A stretch of 64,000 bases of DNA from Propioniferax innocua (GTDB taxonomy: Bacteria > Actinomycetota > Actinomycetes > Propionibacteriales > Propionibacteriaceae). Every line of letters starts with the position of its first letter. Position 1 is the stretch's first letter. The notes beneath the pieces are model-generated. The model ran no database searches and was not told the DNA's origin. It was given only the letters and a program-made list of their open reading frames with translations. The position numbers were made by a program, and so were the translations under genes. Positions 17,312-27,104 of this stretch are shown in pieces. Where the stretch lies: positions 806,001-870,000 of the forward strand of contig NZ_VFOR01000002.1 in the NCBI RefSeq assembly GCF_006716235.1, given 5' to 3'.

Positions 17312-18641
17312 AGACCTCAGCAAGCCTCGCCAAGAACAGCGCCTCGGAGCGGCAGGCCTTCGCGAAGTCACCGAGGTCCAGCGACTCGTCGATACCATGC
17401 ATCCGCGAGTCCGGGTCGACCACAGCGGTTATCAGCACCTGTGCGTTCGGGTGCAGATCGCGGAACTCCTGGGTCAACGGGATGGACCCGCCCATACCCA
17501 TGCGCACCGGCGCGACACCGAAACCCTCGGTCCATGCGGCATCGGCGGCATCGGCCACCGGACCCTCGAGCTCCAGCGAGACCGGGCGTCCGCCCTCGAT
17601 TGGAGTGACCGTGACGTGCGCACCCCACGGGGCGTGGCCGGTGAGGTGCTCGGCGACGACTCGGTGGGCGTTCTCGGGGTCGTCCCCGGGAGCCAATCGC
17701 ACCGAGATCCGGGCCCGGGCCGAGGGGATGAGGGTGTTGGACGACTGACCCACCGGCGTGGTGTCGATCCCGATCACCGTGATCGCGGGCTGGTGCCACA
17801 TGCGGTGGGTGAGCGTACCGGTGCCGATGAGATCGACGCCGTCCAACGGTGCGGCTTCGGCGCGCAGCCGCTCCTCGGGGTAGTCGAGGTCCTGCGGCCC
17901 GGCATGTTTGAGACCGGCCACGGCCACCGACCCGGCGTCATCGTGCAGGGTGGCGAGCAGTCGCGTCAGAGCCATCAGGGCGTCGGGCACCACACCGCCG
18001 TACTGCCCCGAATGCAACCCGTGGTCGAGCGTCGCCACCTCCACGTCGAGGGTGGCCATACCGCGCAACGCCGTGGTGAAGGCCGGCTCCCCCACCGCCC
18101 AGTTGCCCGAATCGGCGATGAGGAACACATCGCACGCGAGTTTGTCACCATGCTTCGCGAAAAGCGCCGGGAGCGAGGGGGAACCGATCTCCTCCTCACC
18201 CTCGATGAACAGGTTCACCCCCACCGGGGGCTTGCCATCGAAGGCGCGCAACGCCGCGAGATGGACACCGACGCCACCCTTGTCATCCGCCGACCCGCGA
18301 GCGAACAGGCGCCCCTCACGCTCGGTAGGGGTGAAGGGCGCCGAGGTCCAGGCGTCGGGATCACCGGTGGGCTGCACATCGTGGTGTGCATACAGCGTCA
18401 CCGTGGGCGCACCTTCGGGCGCGGGGAAGCGTCCGATGACGGCCGGATGCCCACCTTCGGAGACGACCTCCACCTGGGGGCAACCGATCTCGGCGAGCTT
18501 GTCGGCGACGAACTGTGCGCTGCGTCGAACATCATCGACATGTTCTGCCTGCGAACTCACCGAGGGGATCTTCACCAGTGCGGCAAGATCCTCCCGGACT
18601 CCGGGGAGGACACGGTCAACGGCAGCAATGATGTCGGTCAT
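17301..18641 (-). CDS. M20 family dipeptidase / metallopeptidase
   Basis: A 446-residue cytosolic zinc peptidase of the M20 (ArgE/DapE/carnosinase) superfamily. The metal-binding segments are TLYAHHDVQPTGD, GSADDKGG and the EGEEEIGSPSL catalytic Glu stretch. The dimerisation lid occupies roughly residues 195-355. The length and order fit the peptidase T-like/carnosinase branch, so it probably cleaves dipeptides. The ATG at 18641 gives the family-like start MTDIIAAVDRVLPGVREDL; the extra codons upstream look non-coding. It is divergent from the membrane-anchored protein at 18765. Confidence 0.92.
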   Translation of the reverse strand: MTDIIAAVDRVLPGVREDLAALVKIPSVSSQAEHVDDVRRSAQFVADKLAEIGCPQVEVVSEGGHPAVIGRFPAPEGAPTVTLYAHHDVQPTGDPDAWTSAPFTPTEREGRLFARGSADDKGGVGVHLAALRAFDGKPPVGVNLFIEGEEEIGSPSLPALFAKHGDKLACDVFLIADSGNWAVGEPAFTTALRGMATLDVEVATLDHGLHSGQYGGVVPDALMALTRLLATLHDDAGSVAVAGLKHAGPQDLDYPEERLRAEAAPLDGVDLIGTGTLTHRMWHQPAITVIGIDTTPVGQSSNTLIPSARARISVRLAPGDDPENAHRVVAEHLTGHAPWGAHVTVTPIEGGRPVSLELEGPVADAADAAWTEGFGVAPVRMGMGGSIPLTQEFRDLHPNAQVLITAVVDPDSRMHGIDESLDLGDFAKACRSEALFLARLAEVSLR

Positions 18642-18764
18642 ATCGGCATCGTAGACCTGCCACCACCCAGCGCCGTCGAGGCATCGGAGCCCGCCCTCGA
18701 CTTTCACTGGCGGCACTTGCGTGACCGCAGGCAATGCCGAACCCCCGCATGGAAGGATCGGGGC

Positions 18765-19982
18765 ATGACCGACAACCCTGTGGTGCTCATCGTCATCATC
18801 GTGGCCGTGGTGGCGGCCATCGCTCTCATCGTGTGGGGAATCCTTCGGTGGCGCTACGTGAAGTCATTGCGGGAGAAGGGCTGGGAGTTCATCACCAGCC
18901 CGTCGATCACCATCGCCCACGGGCTCAACTGCCCACCGTTCGGCGTCGGCTTGGGGCGGGCCGTTGATGATGCGGTGCGCGGTCAGGTCGACGGCGTCGA
19001 CTTCACCGTGTTCGAGTACAAGTACCGGGGATTCAAGGAGAACCGCGTCACGGTCGTGGAGATCCCGTGGGCGCTGGATGAGTTCCAGTACAGCGAGCAG
19101 GGCAAACTCGAAGGTGTCCGCGGCTTCGGACCGGTCGAGATGGGGCCCGGCAAAGCCCACGCGACCAGCGAAGAGTGGATGCAGACCGTCCAGTCGGTCA
19201 TCGGCCCCGTCCTTCCCCAGGTGGCGGGTTCGGGCGATACGCAGTTCGCCATCGACGGCAACCATGTGGTGCTTCTCAACACCCCGCCCAAGCCCGACGA
19301 GATGGAGGCCCACATCCGACGAGCCGTGGCCCTCGCCCGCGCGCTGAGCGCCCCGTCCTTGGAGCAGTACGCGCGGCCGATGCCGAAACAGCAGCTCGGA
19401 TTCCACGGCACTGACTGGCTGTACGAGGTTCAGAACGACTCGGCTCTGGATTATGTGCAGCACACCCGCGGAGGCTTCGACCACAAGGCGGTGGACGTCA
19501 TCTCCGGCCCCAACGACGGACTCGCTTTCATCGCCCTGCATCACAAGTGGAAGACCCGCGAGCAGTACACCGACAGCGAGGGACGCACCAAGACGCGGAT
19601 CAAGAACCATGACGAGTACCTCATGGAGGTCAACGTCCCCTTCCCGTTCAGCCCCATCTCGTTCAATGCGGGGTGGCTCTCGGGCGGGGAGAAGCGTCAG
19701 TTCGAGAGCATCACGTTCGACAAGATGTTCGCGGTACGTAGCGCCCATCCGAAGTTCGCCCATGACGTGGTCCATCCCCGCACGATGCAGTGGATGGAAC
19801 AGCGCGGCCGCGTCGATCTGTCGATCGAGGATGGACGCGTGCGCTGGGAGACCCATTCGCTCAACACCGCCAACCTCGCCTGGCGCCTCGATTGGACCCA
19901 CGGATTCTTCGGCCGCATCCCCGACTTCGTCTGGAAGGACCTCGGGGTCAACCCTCCCCCACGTTTCCGGCACGTCGACTGA
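18765..19982 (+). CDS. Membrane-anchored protein of unknown function
   Basis: A 405-residue protein with one N-terminal transmembrane helix (VVLIVIIVAVVAAIALIVWGIL) followed by a cytosolic domain starting with WRYVKSLREKGW. The ATG at 18765 is chosen because it immediately precedes the helix and follows GGAAGGATCGGGG. The soluble part alternates beta-rich and Trp/Phe-rich segments (VDGVDFTVFEYKYRG, LDYVQHTRGGFDHK). I do not recognise the family. A run of palindromic repeats begins about 70 bases after its stop. Confidence 0.75.
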   Translation: MTDNPVVLIVIIVAVVAAIALIVWGILRWRYVKSLREKGWEFITSPSITIAHGLNCPPFGVGLGRAVDDAVRGQVDGVDFTVFEYKYRGFKENRVTVVEIPWALDEFQYSEQGKLEGVRGFGPVEMGPGKAHATSEEWMQTVQSVIGPVLPQVAGSGDTQFAIDGNHVVLLNTPPKPDEMEAHIRRAVALARALSAPSLEQYARPMPKQQLGFHGTDWLYEVQNDSALDYVQHTRGGFDHKAVDVISGPNDGLAFIALHHKWKTREQYTDSEGRTKTRIKNHDEYLMEVNVPFPFSPISFNAGWLSGGEKRQFESITFDKMFAVRSAHPKFAHDVVHPRTMQWMEQRGRVDLSIEDGRVRWETHSLNTANLAWRLDWTHGFFGRIPDFVWKDLGVNPPPRFRHVD

Positions 19983-20053
19983 GCAGCGTCCCGCTTCTTC
20001 TGCGCTGCGACACGTTGAGCAGCGTCCGCTCCCCTTGCCTGCTCTGGCGCGCC

Positions 20054-20451
20054 CCACCTCGACGTTGTGCCGCGTCTGCCCGGCAATAGGTCAAGGTGGG
20101 CTGTTTGTGGCAGCCACCCGAACCAGCCACCACGCCCCACCTCGACGCTGTGCCGCGTCTGCGCGGCAATAGGTCAAGGTGGGCTGTTTGTGGCAGCCGC
20201 CCGAACCAGCCACCACGCCCCACCTCTACGTTGTGCCGCGTCTACCCGGCAATAGGTCAAGGTGGGCTGTTTGTGGCAGCCACCCGGGCCAACCACCGCG
20301 CCCCACCTTGACGTTGTGCCGCGTCTACCCGGCACAACGTCAAGGTGGAAGAGGACGCCCCTCTCTGCCGCTCTCCCTCTTGGCGCACCCACCCCACCCC
20401 GCGCTCCACCTCTACCTGAAGCCGCGTCTGCCCAGCACAACGTCAAGGTGG
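20054..20451 (+). repeat. Array A: five 46-bp palindromic repeat units
   Basis: The units lie at 20054-20099, 20137-20182, 20220-20265, 20303-20348 and 20406-20451. Units 1-4 recur every 83 bases with a similar 37-base spacer containing GCTGTTTGTGGCAGCC. Each unit is an inverted repeat: a 19-base left arm starting CCACCT, an 8-base loop and a 19-base right arm ending GTCAAGGTGG. Unit 4 is a perfect 19-bp palindrome; the others keep a mismatch at stem position 7. No convincing gene lies between 19983 and 20571. Confidence 0.9.
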
Positions 20452-20571
20452 GCGACGAAGTGAGCGATGTACTCAGCGAGTGGTTGTGGATGGCGTCGGA
20501 GCTGCTGGGAGTTGTCCACAGAATCATCGAAGACGGTTCGTTTTCGACGCGCCCCATCCATGGTGAGCAGC

Positions 20572-21495
20572 ATGCGAGCGAAACAGCATCTGTCCGAGAA
20601 ACTGAGGAAACAGGCGCGGTACGGCCTGTTGAGTGTCCAGGACCTTGAGGCCGAAGGCGTGGGACGGCATGCGCGACGCCGGTTGGTCGCGGAGAGCCGA
20701 CTGCACCTGCTGACGCCGGGCCAGTACAGCCTGGGCATTCCCACACCGAAGACGCTGGCCCACGTCGGGCTCCGGGTTGCTGGGGCCGGCGCAGCCGTCG
20801 GAGGTTGGCATGGGCTGCACATGCTCGGCATGAAGGTTCCCCAGCAGAACCTGCAGCAGCCGGTGACCGTGTGGGTTCCCAACGGCACGAAGAAGCGTCC
20901 AAGGGCCGGGTGGCGGTTCCGGGAAGATGGGTACGGACGCCTGCGGCGCATGCTGATCCAACGCACACTGGAGCCGGGCGACATCGTGTTGGATCTCTGC
21001 AGTGAGCTCGACGTGAGCAACACGATCGGCCTCTGCACGGATGCGATACGGGACCGGTGGACGAGCCCGCAACGACTCAACGACCTTCTCGACGCACGGT
21101 TGCGGCATCGCCATCGAACACTGATCAGCGAGTTGATGGAGGATGCACAGGAAGGCGCGGAATCCCCTCTCGAACATCGATACGTGCGCGGGGTGGAACG
21201 GCCTCATGGGTTGCCCCGCGCCTCGCGTCAGGTCCGCGTCGGCCCCAACATCGTGGACGGCTGGTACCGCGAGTGGAACTGCGCCATCGAGATGGACGGC
21301 TGGCGCTTCCACAAAGACCGTGTGCAGTCAGACGCGCGCGCCGACGCTGATCGCGCAGCTCTGGGCATCACGACCCTCCGGTTCGGCTGGGATGACATCG
21401 TGGTCAACCCCTGCAGGACAGCACACCGGGTCGCCAGTGTGCTGCAGCGCAACGGCTGGGACGGCCACCTGCGTCGCTGCTCTTCCTGCCCGTGA
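20572..21495 (+). CDS. DUF559 / Vsr-like endonuclease-fold protein with AbiEi-like N-terminus
   Basis: A protein of about 307 residues. Residues 10-60 (LRKQARYGLLSVQDLEAEGVGRHARRRL then LTPGQYSLG) resemble the winged-helix antitoxin-like domain common in front of DUF559. The C-terminal third has the Vsr/DUF559 nuclease pattern: ESPLEHRYVRG (197-207), NCAIEMDGWRFHKD (236-249, with E240, D242 and H247), and DADRAALGITTLRFGWDDI. Such folds nick or cut DNA, as Vsr does at T-G mismatches; the activity here is inferred. The ATG at 20572 has a weak GGTGA site, and an ATG at 20560 is the alternative. Arrays of the same palindromic repeat abut both ends. Confidence 0.8.
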   Translation: MRAKQHLSEKLRKQARYGLLSVQDLEAEGVGRHARRRLVAESRLHLLTPGQYSLGIPTPKTLAHVGLRVAGAGAAVGGWHGLHMLGMKVPQQNLQQPVTVWVPNGTKKRPRAGWRFREDGYGRLRRMLIQRTLEPGDIVLDLCSELDVSNTIGLCTDAIRDRWTSPQRLNDLLDARLRHRHRTLISELMEDAQEGAESPLEHRYVRGVERPHGLPRASRQVRVGPNIVDGWYREWNCAIEMDGWRFHKDRVQSDARADADRAALGITTLRFGWDDIVVNPCRTAHRVASVLQRNGWDGHLRRCSSCP

Positions 21496-21508
21496 GACAC
21501 ACCCGACT

Positions 21509-21916
21509 CCACCTCCGCGTTGTGCCGCGCAGACGCGGCCCAACGTCAAGGTGAAGCGCCCAAGGCCGGGACCGACGCTGCCATGAGGAGACGCGTCCCC
21601 TCCACCTCCGCGTTGTGCCGCGCAGACACCGCTTTACGTCAAGGTAGAGCACAGTGGTCGGCCCAGACGGCTACCGCCACCAGCCCACCTCTACGTTGTG
21701 CCGCGCAGACGCGGCCCAACGTCAAGGTGAAGCGCCCAAGGCCGGGACCGACGCTGCCATGAGGAGACGCGTCCCCTCCACCTCCGCGTTGCGCCGCGCA
21801 GACACCGCTTTACGTCAAGGTGGAGCGCCCAAGGCTGGGGCCGACGCTGCCATGAGGAGATGCGTTCCCTCCACCTCCGCGTTATGCCGCGCAGACACGG
21901 CTTTACGTCAAGGTGA
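21509..21916 (+). repeat. Array B: five 46-bp palindromic repeat units
   Basis: The units lie at 21509-21554, 21602-21647, 21685-21730, 21778-21823 and 21871-21916, spaced 93, 83, 93 and 93 bases. They have the same orientation and framework as array A (CCACCT...GTCAAGGT), but the left arm reads mainly CCACCTCCGCGTT and the loops CGCAGACx. The spacers of units 1, 3 and 4 share a sequence with GGACCGACGCTGCCATGAGG or a close variant, so whole unit-plus-spacer blocks were duplicated. The array starts 14 bases after the DUF559 stop and fills most of the gap to purL. Confidence 0.9.
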
Positions 21917-21992
21917 AGCGCGGTGGCGTGCCCCAGACAGGAGCGTGGGCGACAGTCAGTTCGGGAAGAACTCCCGGTTCAGAGGCGAAGCC

Positions 21993-24230
21993 TCAGGACT
22001 CCATGGCTGCGGGGATCGGAGCACGCCAGGTGCCACTGAGCTCCTCCAGAGAGAACTCCATGTCCCCAAGCCGTACCTGCGTCCCATCCAGCACAGTGCC
22101 GACGCGCACCGCCGGAACCTCATGCTTCTCACACGCGGCGTTCCACTCGGCTGCCACAGCAGGGTCGACCCCCACGAGGAGACGGGCCGAACTCTCGCCG
22201 AACCACCAGGCCACAGGTTCACCCTGCTGTTCGATCTCGACGCCACGTCCGGCGATGATCGCCGATTCGACCGCGGCACGTACCAGGCCACCTTCGACGA
22301 GCGGTCGCGCGCTGGCGACCAGCCCGTGGGCCTCCGACATCAGAGCCACCAGACGCTTCTCCGCCTCAAGATCCACCTTCGGGGGCATGCCACCCAGATG
22401 ACCATCGTGGACGACATCGGCCCAGACCGATCCGGAGAGCTCATCGCGGGATTCACCCAGCAGCCACAGCTCGTGTCCGACGTCGGGAAGTTTCGAGCTC
22501 ACGCGCGTCGCAACATCGTCGATGACGCCAAGAACGCCAACGGTGGGCGTCGGCACGATGGCGGTCTCACCGGTCTGGTTGTAGAAGCTGACGTTGCCGC
22601 CGGTCACCGGAGTGCCGAGTTCGCGGCAGCCGTCGACCAACCCGAGGATCGCCTCGACGAACTGCCACATGGCCGAGGGGTCCTCGGGAGACCCGAAGTT
22701 GAGGCAGTCACTGACAGCGACGGGCTCGGCGCCGGTCGCGGCCACACAACGGTAAGCCTGCGCAAGGGCGTGCTGGGCACCGAGGTACGGGTTGAGGTAG
22801 GCGATACGACCATTGCAGTCCACCGAGAGCGCGACGCCGAGACCGTCCTCGTCAACGCGGATCATCCCGGCTGATTCGGGGCGTGCAAGCACGGTGTCGC
22901 CGAGCACGTATCGGTCGTACTGCTCGGTGATCCACGTGCGATCGGCCACATTCGGGGCCCCCATGACCCGGAGCACCTGCTCGCGCAACGGCAGAGCGTC
23001 CCGGGCGAGGTCCTCGGCGGCGTCGGCATTGACCTTGTCGATCCATTCGGGACGCGCGTAGGGCCGCTCGTACACCGGCCCATCATGGGCGACGGTGCGT
23101 GGGGGAACATCGACGACGGTTTCGCCGTGCCAGTCGATGACGAGTCGGTCGCCGTCGGTGACTTCACCGATGACGGTGGCCTCCACATCCCACTTGGCGC
23201 AGATCTCCATGAATTCATCGACGCGGCCGGGCTCGACCACAGCCATCATGCGTTCCTGTGATTCGCTCATGAGGATCTCCTCCGGGCTCAGGGAGGAATC
23301 ACGCAGCGGGGTGCGGTCGAGTTCGATGTGCATACCGCCGTCTCCGGCGGAGGCGAGCTCGGAGGTGGCGCAGGAGAGCCCGGCACCGCCGAGATCCTGA
23401 ATGCCGGTCACGACTCCTGCGGCGAACAGCTCGAGGGTGCATTCGATCAGGAGCTTCTCCATGAACGGGTCGCCGACCTGCACCGAAGGCCGCTTCGCGG
23501 GACCGTCGGCGTCGAAGGTCTCCGACGCCAGCACCGAAACACCGCCGATGCCGTCGCCACCGGTGGTCGCGCCGTAGAGCACCACCTTGTTGCCGGTGCC
23601 CGACGCGTGGGCCAGGTGGAGATCTTCATGCTTGAGGACACCGACGCCCAAGGCGTTGACCAGTGGGTTGCCTGAGTAGGTGGGGTCGAAGAACGCTTCG
23701 CCGCCGATATTGGGCAGGCCCAGGCAGTTGCCGTAAGTGCCGACGCCGGCGACGACGCCGGGCAGCACGCGCTGGGTGTCGGGCAGGTCGAGGGGACCGA
23801 AGCGAAGCGAGTCCATGACACCCACGGGACGGGCACCCATGGCGAGGATGTCACGGACGATGCCACCGACGCCGGTTGCAGCACCCTGATGCGGCTCGAC
23901 GTAGCTCGGGTGGTTGTGCGATTCGATCTTGAAGGTGACCGCCCAGCCGTTGCCGATGTCGAGGACGCCGGCGTTCTCACCGATACCGGCGAGCAGTTCG
24001 CCACGGGGGGTCGTCTTGGGCAGGTCCCCGAACTTCCGCAGGTGCACTTTGGAGGACTTGTAGGAGCAATGCTCGGACCACATCACCGAGTACATCGCCA
24101 GTTCGGCCGCAGTGGGGCGTCGACCGAGGATCTCGCGGATGCGCTGGTACTCGTCCTCCTTGAGGCCGAGATCGGCCCAGGGCTGTTCCACATCGGGAGT
24201 GTTGGCGGCGTTGGCGGTGGTGTCGGCCAT
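21993..24230 (-). CDS. purL: Phosphoribosylformylglycinamidine synthase, large subunit
   Basis: PurL turns FGAR into FGAM with ATP and ammonia delivered by PurQ, the fourth purine step. The 745-residue size is that of the small-type enzyme, which needs separate PurQ and PurS, both encoded just upstream. Landmarks: [12 protein letters not shown] near the N-terminus, [21 protein letters not shown] for ATP binding, and the [11 protein letters not shown] loop. The start [12 protein letters not shown] follows an AAAGGA site. The gap to purQ is 36 bases. Confidence 0.97.
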   Translation of the reverse strand: MADTTANAANTPDVEQPWADLGLKEDEYQRIREILGRRPTAAELAMYSVMWSEHCSYKSSKVHLRKFGDLPKTTPRGELLAGIGENAGVLDIGNGWAVTFKIESHNHPSYVEPHQGAATGVGGIVRDILAMGARPVGVMDSLRFGPLDLPDTQRVLPGVVAGVGTYGNCLGLPNIGGEAFFDPTYSGNPLVNALGVGVLKHEDLHLAHASGTGNKVVLYGATTGGDGIGGVSVLASETFDADGPAKRPSVQVGDPFMEKLLIECTLELFAAGVVTGIQDLGGAGLSCATSELASAGDGGMHIELDRTPLRDSSLSPEEILMSESQERMMAVVEPGRVDEFMEICAKWDVEATVIGEVTDGDRLVIDWHGETVVDVPPRTVAHDGPVYERPYARPEWIDKVNADAAEDLARDALPLREQVLRVMGAPNVADRTWITEQYDRYVLGDTVLARPESAGMIRVDEDGLGVALSVDCNGRIAYLNPYLGAQHALAQAYRCVAATGAEPVAVSDCLNFGSPEDPSAMWQFVEAILGLVDGCRELGTPVTGGNVSFYNQTGETAIVPTPTVGVLGVIDDVATRVSSKLPDVGHELWLLGESRDELSGSVWADVVHDGHLGGMPPKVDLEAEKRLVALMSEAHGLVASARPLVEGGLVRAAVESAIIAGRGVEIEQQGEPVAWWFGESSARLLVGVDPAVAAEWNAACEKHEVPAVRVGTVLDGTQVRLGDMEFSLEELSGTWRAPIPAAMES

Positions 24231-24266
24231 GTTGCGTCCTTTCTCGGTACTCGACGCCGACGGGCG

Positions 24267-24947
24267 TCAGGCCGCGACGCGGCTGAGGAAGTTGGTGAGG
24301 CTCGCGAAGAATCCCCGGCCGTCGGTGGAGGGGGCCACCAGCGGGTCGACGTTGTGCTCGGGGTGCGGCATGAGGCCCACGACGTTTCCGCGTTCGTTGG
24401 TGATGCCGGCGATATCGTTCATCGAGCCGTTCGGGTTCTCGAGGTAGCGGAACACGACGCGACGCTCGGCCTCGAGCACCATGAGGGTTTCGGCGTCGGC
24501 CACATAGTTGCCCTCACCGTTCTTGAGGACGATGTTGATCTCCTGGCCATCGGTGAAGGCGTTGGACCACACCGTGTCGACCGATTCCACCAGCAGACGC
24601 TCGTCGCGGCAGCGGAAGCGTCGGTGTGCGTTGCGGGTGAGCGCCCCGGGGAGCAGGTGGGATTCGCAGAGCACCTGGAAACCGTTGCAGATGCCCAGCA
24701 CTGGCATGCCGGCCTCGGCGCGCTTGATGATGTCGGCCATCAGCGGTGAGAAGCGGGCCAGGGCTCCGGCGCGCAGGTAGTCGCCGTAGGAGAAGCCGCC
24801 GGGCAGGATCACCGCGTCCACATCGTCGATCGTGTCCGAACCGTGCCACAGCGGCACGGGCGCGAACCCACATTGTTCGACGGCGCGCAGGGCATCCCGG
24901 TCATCCAACGACCCGGGGAACGTGACGACGCCGACGCGGCCGCTCAC
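24267..24947 (-). CDS. purQ: Phosphoribosylformylglycinamidine synthase, glutaminase subunit
   Basis: A 226-residue class I glutamine amidotransferase that releases ammonia for PurL. The nucleophile elbow is [12 protein letters not shown], and the His-Glu pair lies in [11 protein letters not shown]. An early VITFPGS-like segment ([13 protein letters not shown]) and [16 protein letters not shown] complete the family pattern. Its ATG overlaps the purS stop as ATGA (24944-24947), which indicates coupled translation and 1:1 production. Confidence 0.97.
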   Translation of the reverse strand: MSGRVGVVTFPGSLDDRDALRAVEQCGFAPVPLWHGSDTIDDVDAVILPGGFSYGDYLRAGALARFSPLMADIIKRAEAGMPVLGICNGFQVLCESHLLPGALTRNAHRRFRCRDERLLVESVDTVWSNAFTDGQEINIVLKNGEGNYVADAETLMVLEAERRVVFRYLENPNGSMNDIAGITNERGNVVGLMPHPEHNVDPLVAPSTDGRGFFASLTNFLSRVAA

Positions 24948-25189
24948 TGCGCCTCCTCGACGCGGACGGTGAAGTTCTCGATGACTTCGTTGGCGAGCAC
25001 CTCGGAGGCGGCTTTGCGCACCTCGTCAAGGCGAGCGTCGGTGATTTGATCGACCTCGATCTCGAATCGCTTGCCCTGACGCACCGAGAGGCCGGTGTGA
25101 CCGAGCTTTTCCAGGACTCCGGTGATCGCCTTGCCCTGCGGATCCAGGATCTCGGGCTTGGGCATCACGTCGACAATAATCCGCGGCAT
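24944..25189 (-). CDS. purS: Phosphoribosylformylglycinamidine synthase, PurS subunit
   Basis: An 81-residue protein of the PurS family, which bridges PurL and PurQ to pass ammonia between them. The sequence [21 protein letters not shown], then [12 protein letters not shown], is typical of the family. It is first in the purS-purQ-purL operon and overlaps purQ by 4 bp. Confidence 0.97.
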   Translation of the reverse strand: MPRIIVDVMPKPEILDPQGKAITGVLEKLGHTGLSVRQGKRFEIEVDQITDARLDEVRKAASEVLANEVIENFTVRVEEAQ

Positions 25190-25270
25190 GGCGGCATCCT
25201 AGCGGTCCATTCATCGACTTCGCCCATTTGCTGACGGCGTGGACCCTGATCCCACAGCTTCCGCCCAGCG

Positions 25271-27079
25271 TCAGTCGACGGCCAGCCACAGGATCGAGGA
25301 GAGACCGCTGTAGATGTTCCGGATCTGCGGCTTGCGCGGTTCCTTGGTGTTGGCGATCTGACGCAACTGATCGAGATCGAAGACCTGTTGCACGTCGGCG
25401 TTGTCCTGAACCCGTTCAATGGCGACGCGCAGCAGCGCACGAGCAGGCTCAAGGTTGTAGATCTGCCAGAAGTTCATCCTCATGGCGTTCGCCTTGTCTG
25501 TGGCTGCCTTGCGTGCCTCCGGAGAACTGTCGGTGGGAAGAATGTCCAGCTCCTGCATGAGCTCGGCGGCGGGCCCTTCGGCGACGATCCCGGGGACCGC
25601 CGTGGGCACTGAGGTTATCTCCCCCTCGGTCGGCAGATCCCGGACCGGACGGCGCTTGCGTAGTGCGAGCAGGTCGTCGTTGAAGCGTTCTTTGTCGAAC
25701 GGGTACTGCAACAGCCGCGGCTCGAAGGATTCCATCAGGTCATGGCCCACGACATTGGAACGGCGGCCCTTCTGCGTGAGCCGACTCGCGAGGAAGAAGC
25801 CTGCCACGGAGTAGAGCGGATCGAAACGAGCACCGATCCTGCTCCAGATCAGCGATCCCTGACCGATGTGGTAGCGGTTGCGGCTGTACGTGTAATAGGC
25901 GTCCCCGAGGAAGTCGACATCGAACTTCGGCAGCAGCCCGGTGAGCCGGGCCACCAGCCTGTCGTGCAGATGTTTCCGCGCCGATTCGCGGGTGACACCG
26001 GTGCCCTTGGGCATGAAGTTCTCATCGACGAGCTGCGCATCGATGGTCCGTCCATCCTTCGACCATTGACGGTCACCGTAGAACGTCCGCAGAACCTCGC
26101 CGTAGCCGCCTCCCAGAGCCGTCACCGAGACGCTGCCCTCCCGGCCGTTCGGCCCGGTCTCCATCATCCCGGCACTGTTGAACATGGGGCCGAGAAGCAT
26201 CTCAGCGATGTTGCGAGAGCCAGCACTCGACAGGCCCGCACTTTCCGCACGCCGCAGACCGAACTGCCGGAACAGTCCGTCGGACACGATGCGGTCCCGC
26301 GTGGCAGGAGGTCCGGAACAGAAGTAGAGGAATGAGTCATCGAGCCCAAGTTCGTGGATGGCCCCGAACACCAATCGCGAGTCGAATCCACCTGTCAGGT
26401 GAGTGATCCGGAAGTCGCTGGGTGACTGGTGCAGGGCGGCCACGTTGGTCAGCAGGTCCTGACGCGTGGCCTCGAACAGGTCAGTAAGAGGCCAATCAGC
26501 AAGGTCGAAGGCATGCTCATACGGACGCACCATAACGGCACCATGGCGTACGTAAATGAACTCGAACGGATCGGCCACTTCGACGTCTTCGTAACTGCTG
26601 TGCACGAGGCTGCCGTTACCAAAGAGAATCCGCTCGGCTTGGAACAACGGAGACTTCTGCAGGGGAGCCCCCGCGTCCCGCGCGTAGTCAACCAAGCCCT
26701 GGACATCAGTGGAGACGGCCTGGAGCCCCGTATGATTCATATGAAAGGCCAGCGCCCCGCCCAAGGGATCGGGCAGGCAGGCTGCCCAATCCTGACTCTC
26801 GTCCCAGACATAAAGAGCGCCGACGTCACGGGCACCGTCGGCCCACCACTTGGCGAGTCGGGCAATATCCCAAGAACCGACACCCGACGGCAGCACCGTG
26901 GCGAGCCCCTGCGTGTCCAGGACGGCCCGTCCATAAAGCACGACGCTTCCATCCAGCCAGAAATAACGTCGCCCGATCTGAACGGGAGCTTCGCCACTGA
27001 TCACTGTCGTCATCGTGCGCTGCCCCGGTGTCGCCACGATCGTCGGGGTGAGGCGGCTCGGCGTCGAGCTGGTTGTCAT
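25271..27079 (-). CDS. PP-loop (asparagine synthase-like) protein of the glycan locus
   Basis: A 602-residue protein with the overall layout of AsnB-type enzymes. An N-terminal domain (about 25-200) resembles the class II glutamine-hydrolysing fold but lacks an N-terminal Cys, so ammonia release from glutamine is unlikely. A C-terminal adenylating domain carries the ATP pyrophosphatase loop as HLTGGFDSRLVFGA (about 227-240). Such Cys-less homologues in polysaccharide loci probably activate a carboxylate as its adenylate, for example to amidate a uronic acid; that is inference. The ATG at 27079 follows TTGGAG with good spacing. It is last in the operon, 25 bases after the hydrolase gene. Confidence 0.7.
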   Translation of the reverse strand: MTTSSTPSRLTPTIVATPGQRTMTTVISGEAPVQIGRRYFWLDGSVVLYGRAVLDTQGLATVLPSGVGSWDIARLAKWWADGARDVGALYVWDESQDWAACLPDPLGGALAFHMNHTGLQAVSTDVQGLVDYARDAGAPLQKSPLFQAERILFGNGSLVHSSYEDVEVADPFEFIYVRHGAVMVRPYEHAFDLADWPLTDLFEATRQDLLTNVAALHQSPSDFRITHLTGGFDSRLVFGAIHELGLDDSFLYFCSGPPATRDRIVSDGLFRQFGLRRAESAGLSSAGSRNIAEMLLGPMFNSAGMMETGPNGREGSVSVTALGGGYGEVLRTFYGDRQWSKDGRTIDAQLVDENFMPKGTGVTRESARKHLHDRLVARLTGLLPKFDVDFLGDAYYTYSRNRYHIGQGSLIWSRIGARFDPLYSVAGFFLASRLTQKGRRSNVVGHDLMESFEPRLLQYPFDKERFNDDLLALRKRRPVRDLPTEGEITSVPTAVPGIVAEGPAAELMQELDILPTDSSPEARKAATDKANAMRMNFWQIYNLEPARALLRVAIERVQDNADVQQVFDLDQLRQIANTKEPRKPQIRNIYSGLSSILWLAVD

Positions 27080-27104
27080 GCGTTCTCCAATCAGCGGGGC
27101 CGCG

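Noticed and set aside
19948-20223. Minus-strand frame encoding repeated GWFGxLPQTAHLDLL
   Set aside because: It is simply array A read through in one frame, without a ribosome site; the repeat structure explains the apparent peptide repeats.
20054-20451. CRISPR array
   Set aside because: The repeats are long near-palindromes with spacers that are themselves similar to one another, and no cas gene is nearby. Spacers in CRISPR arrays are unique.
25271-27079. Asparagine synthetase AsnB
   Set aside because: The essential N-terminal Cys is absent and the gene is in a glycan operon, so asparagine synthesis is unlikely.
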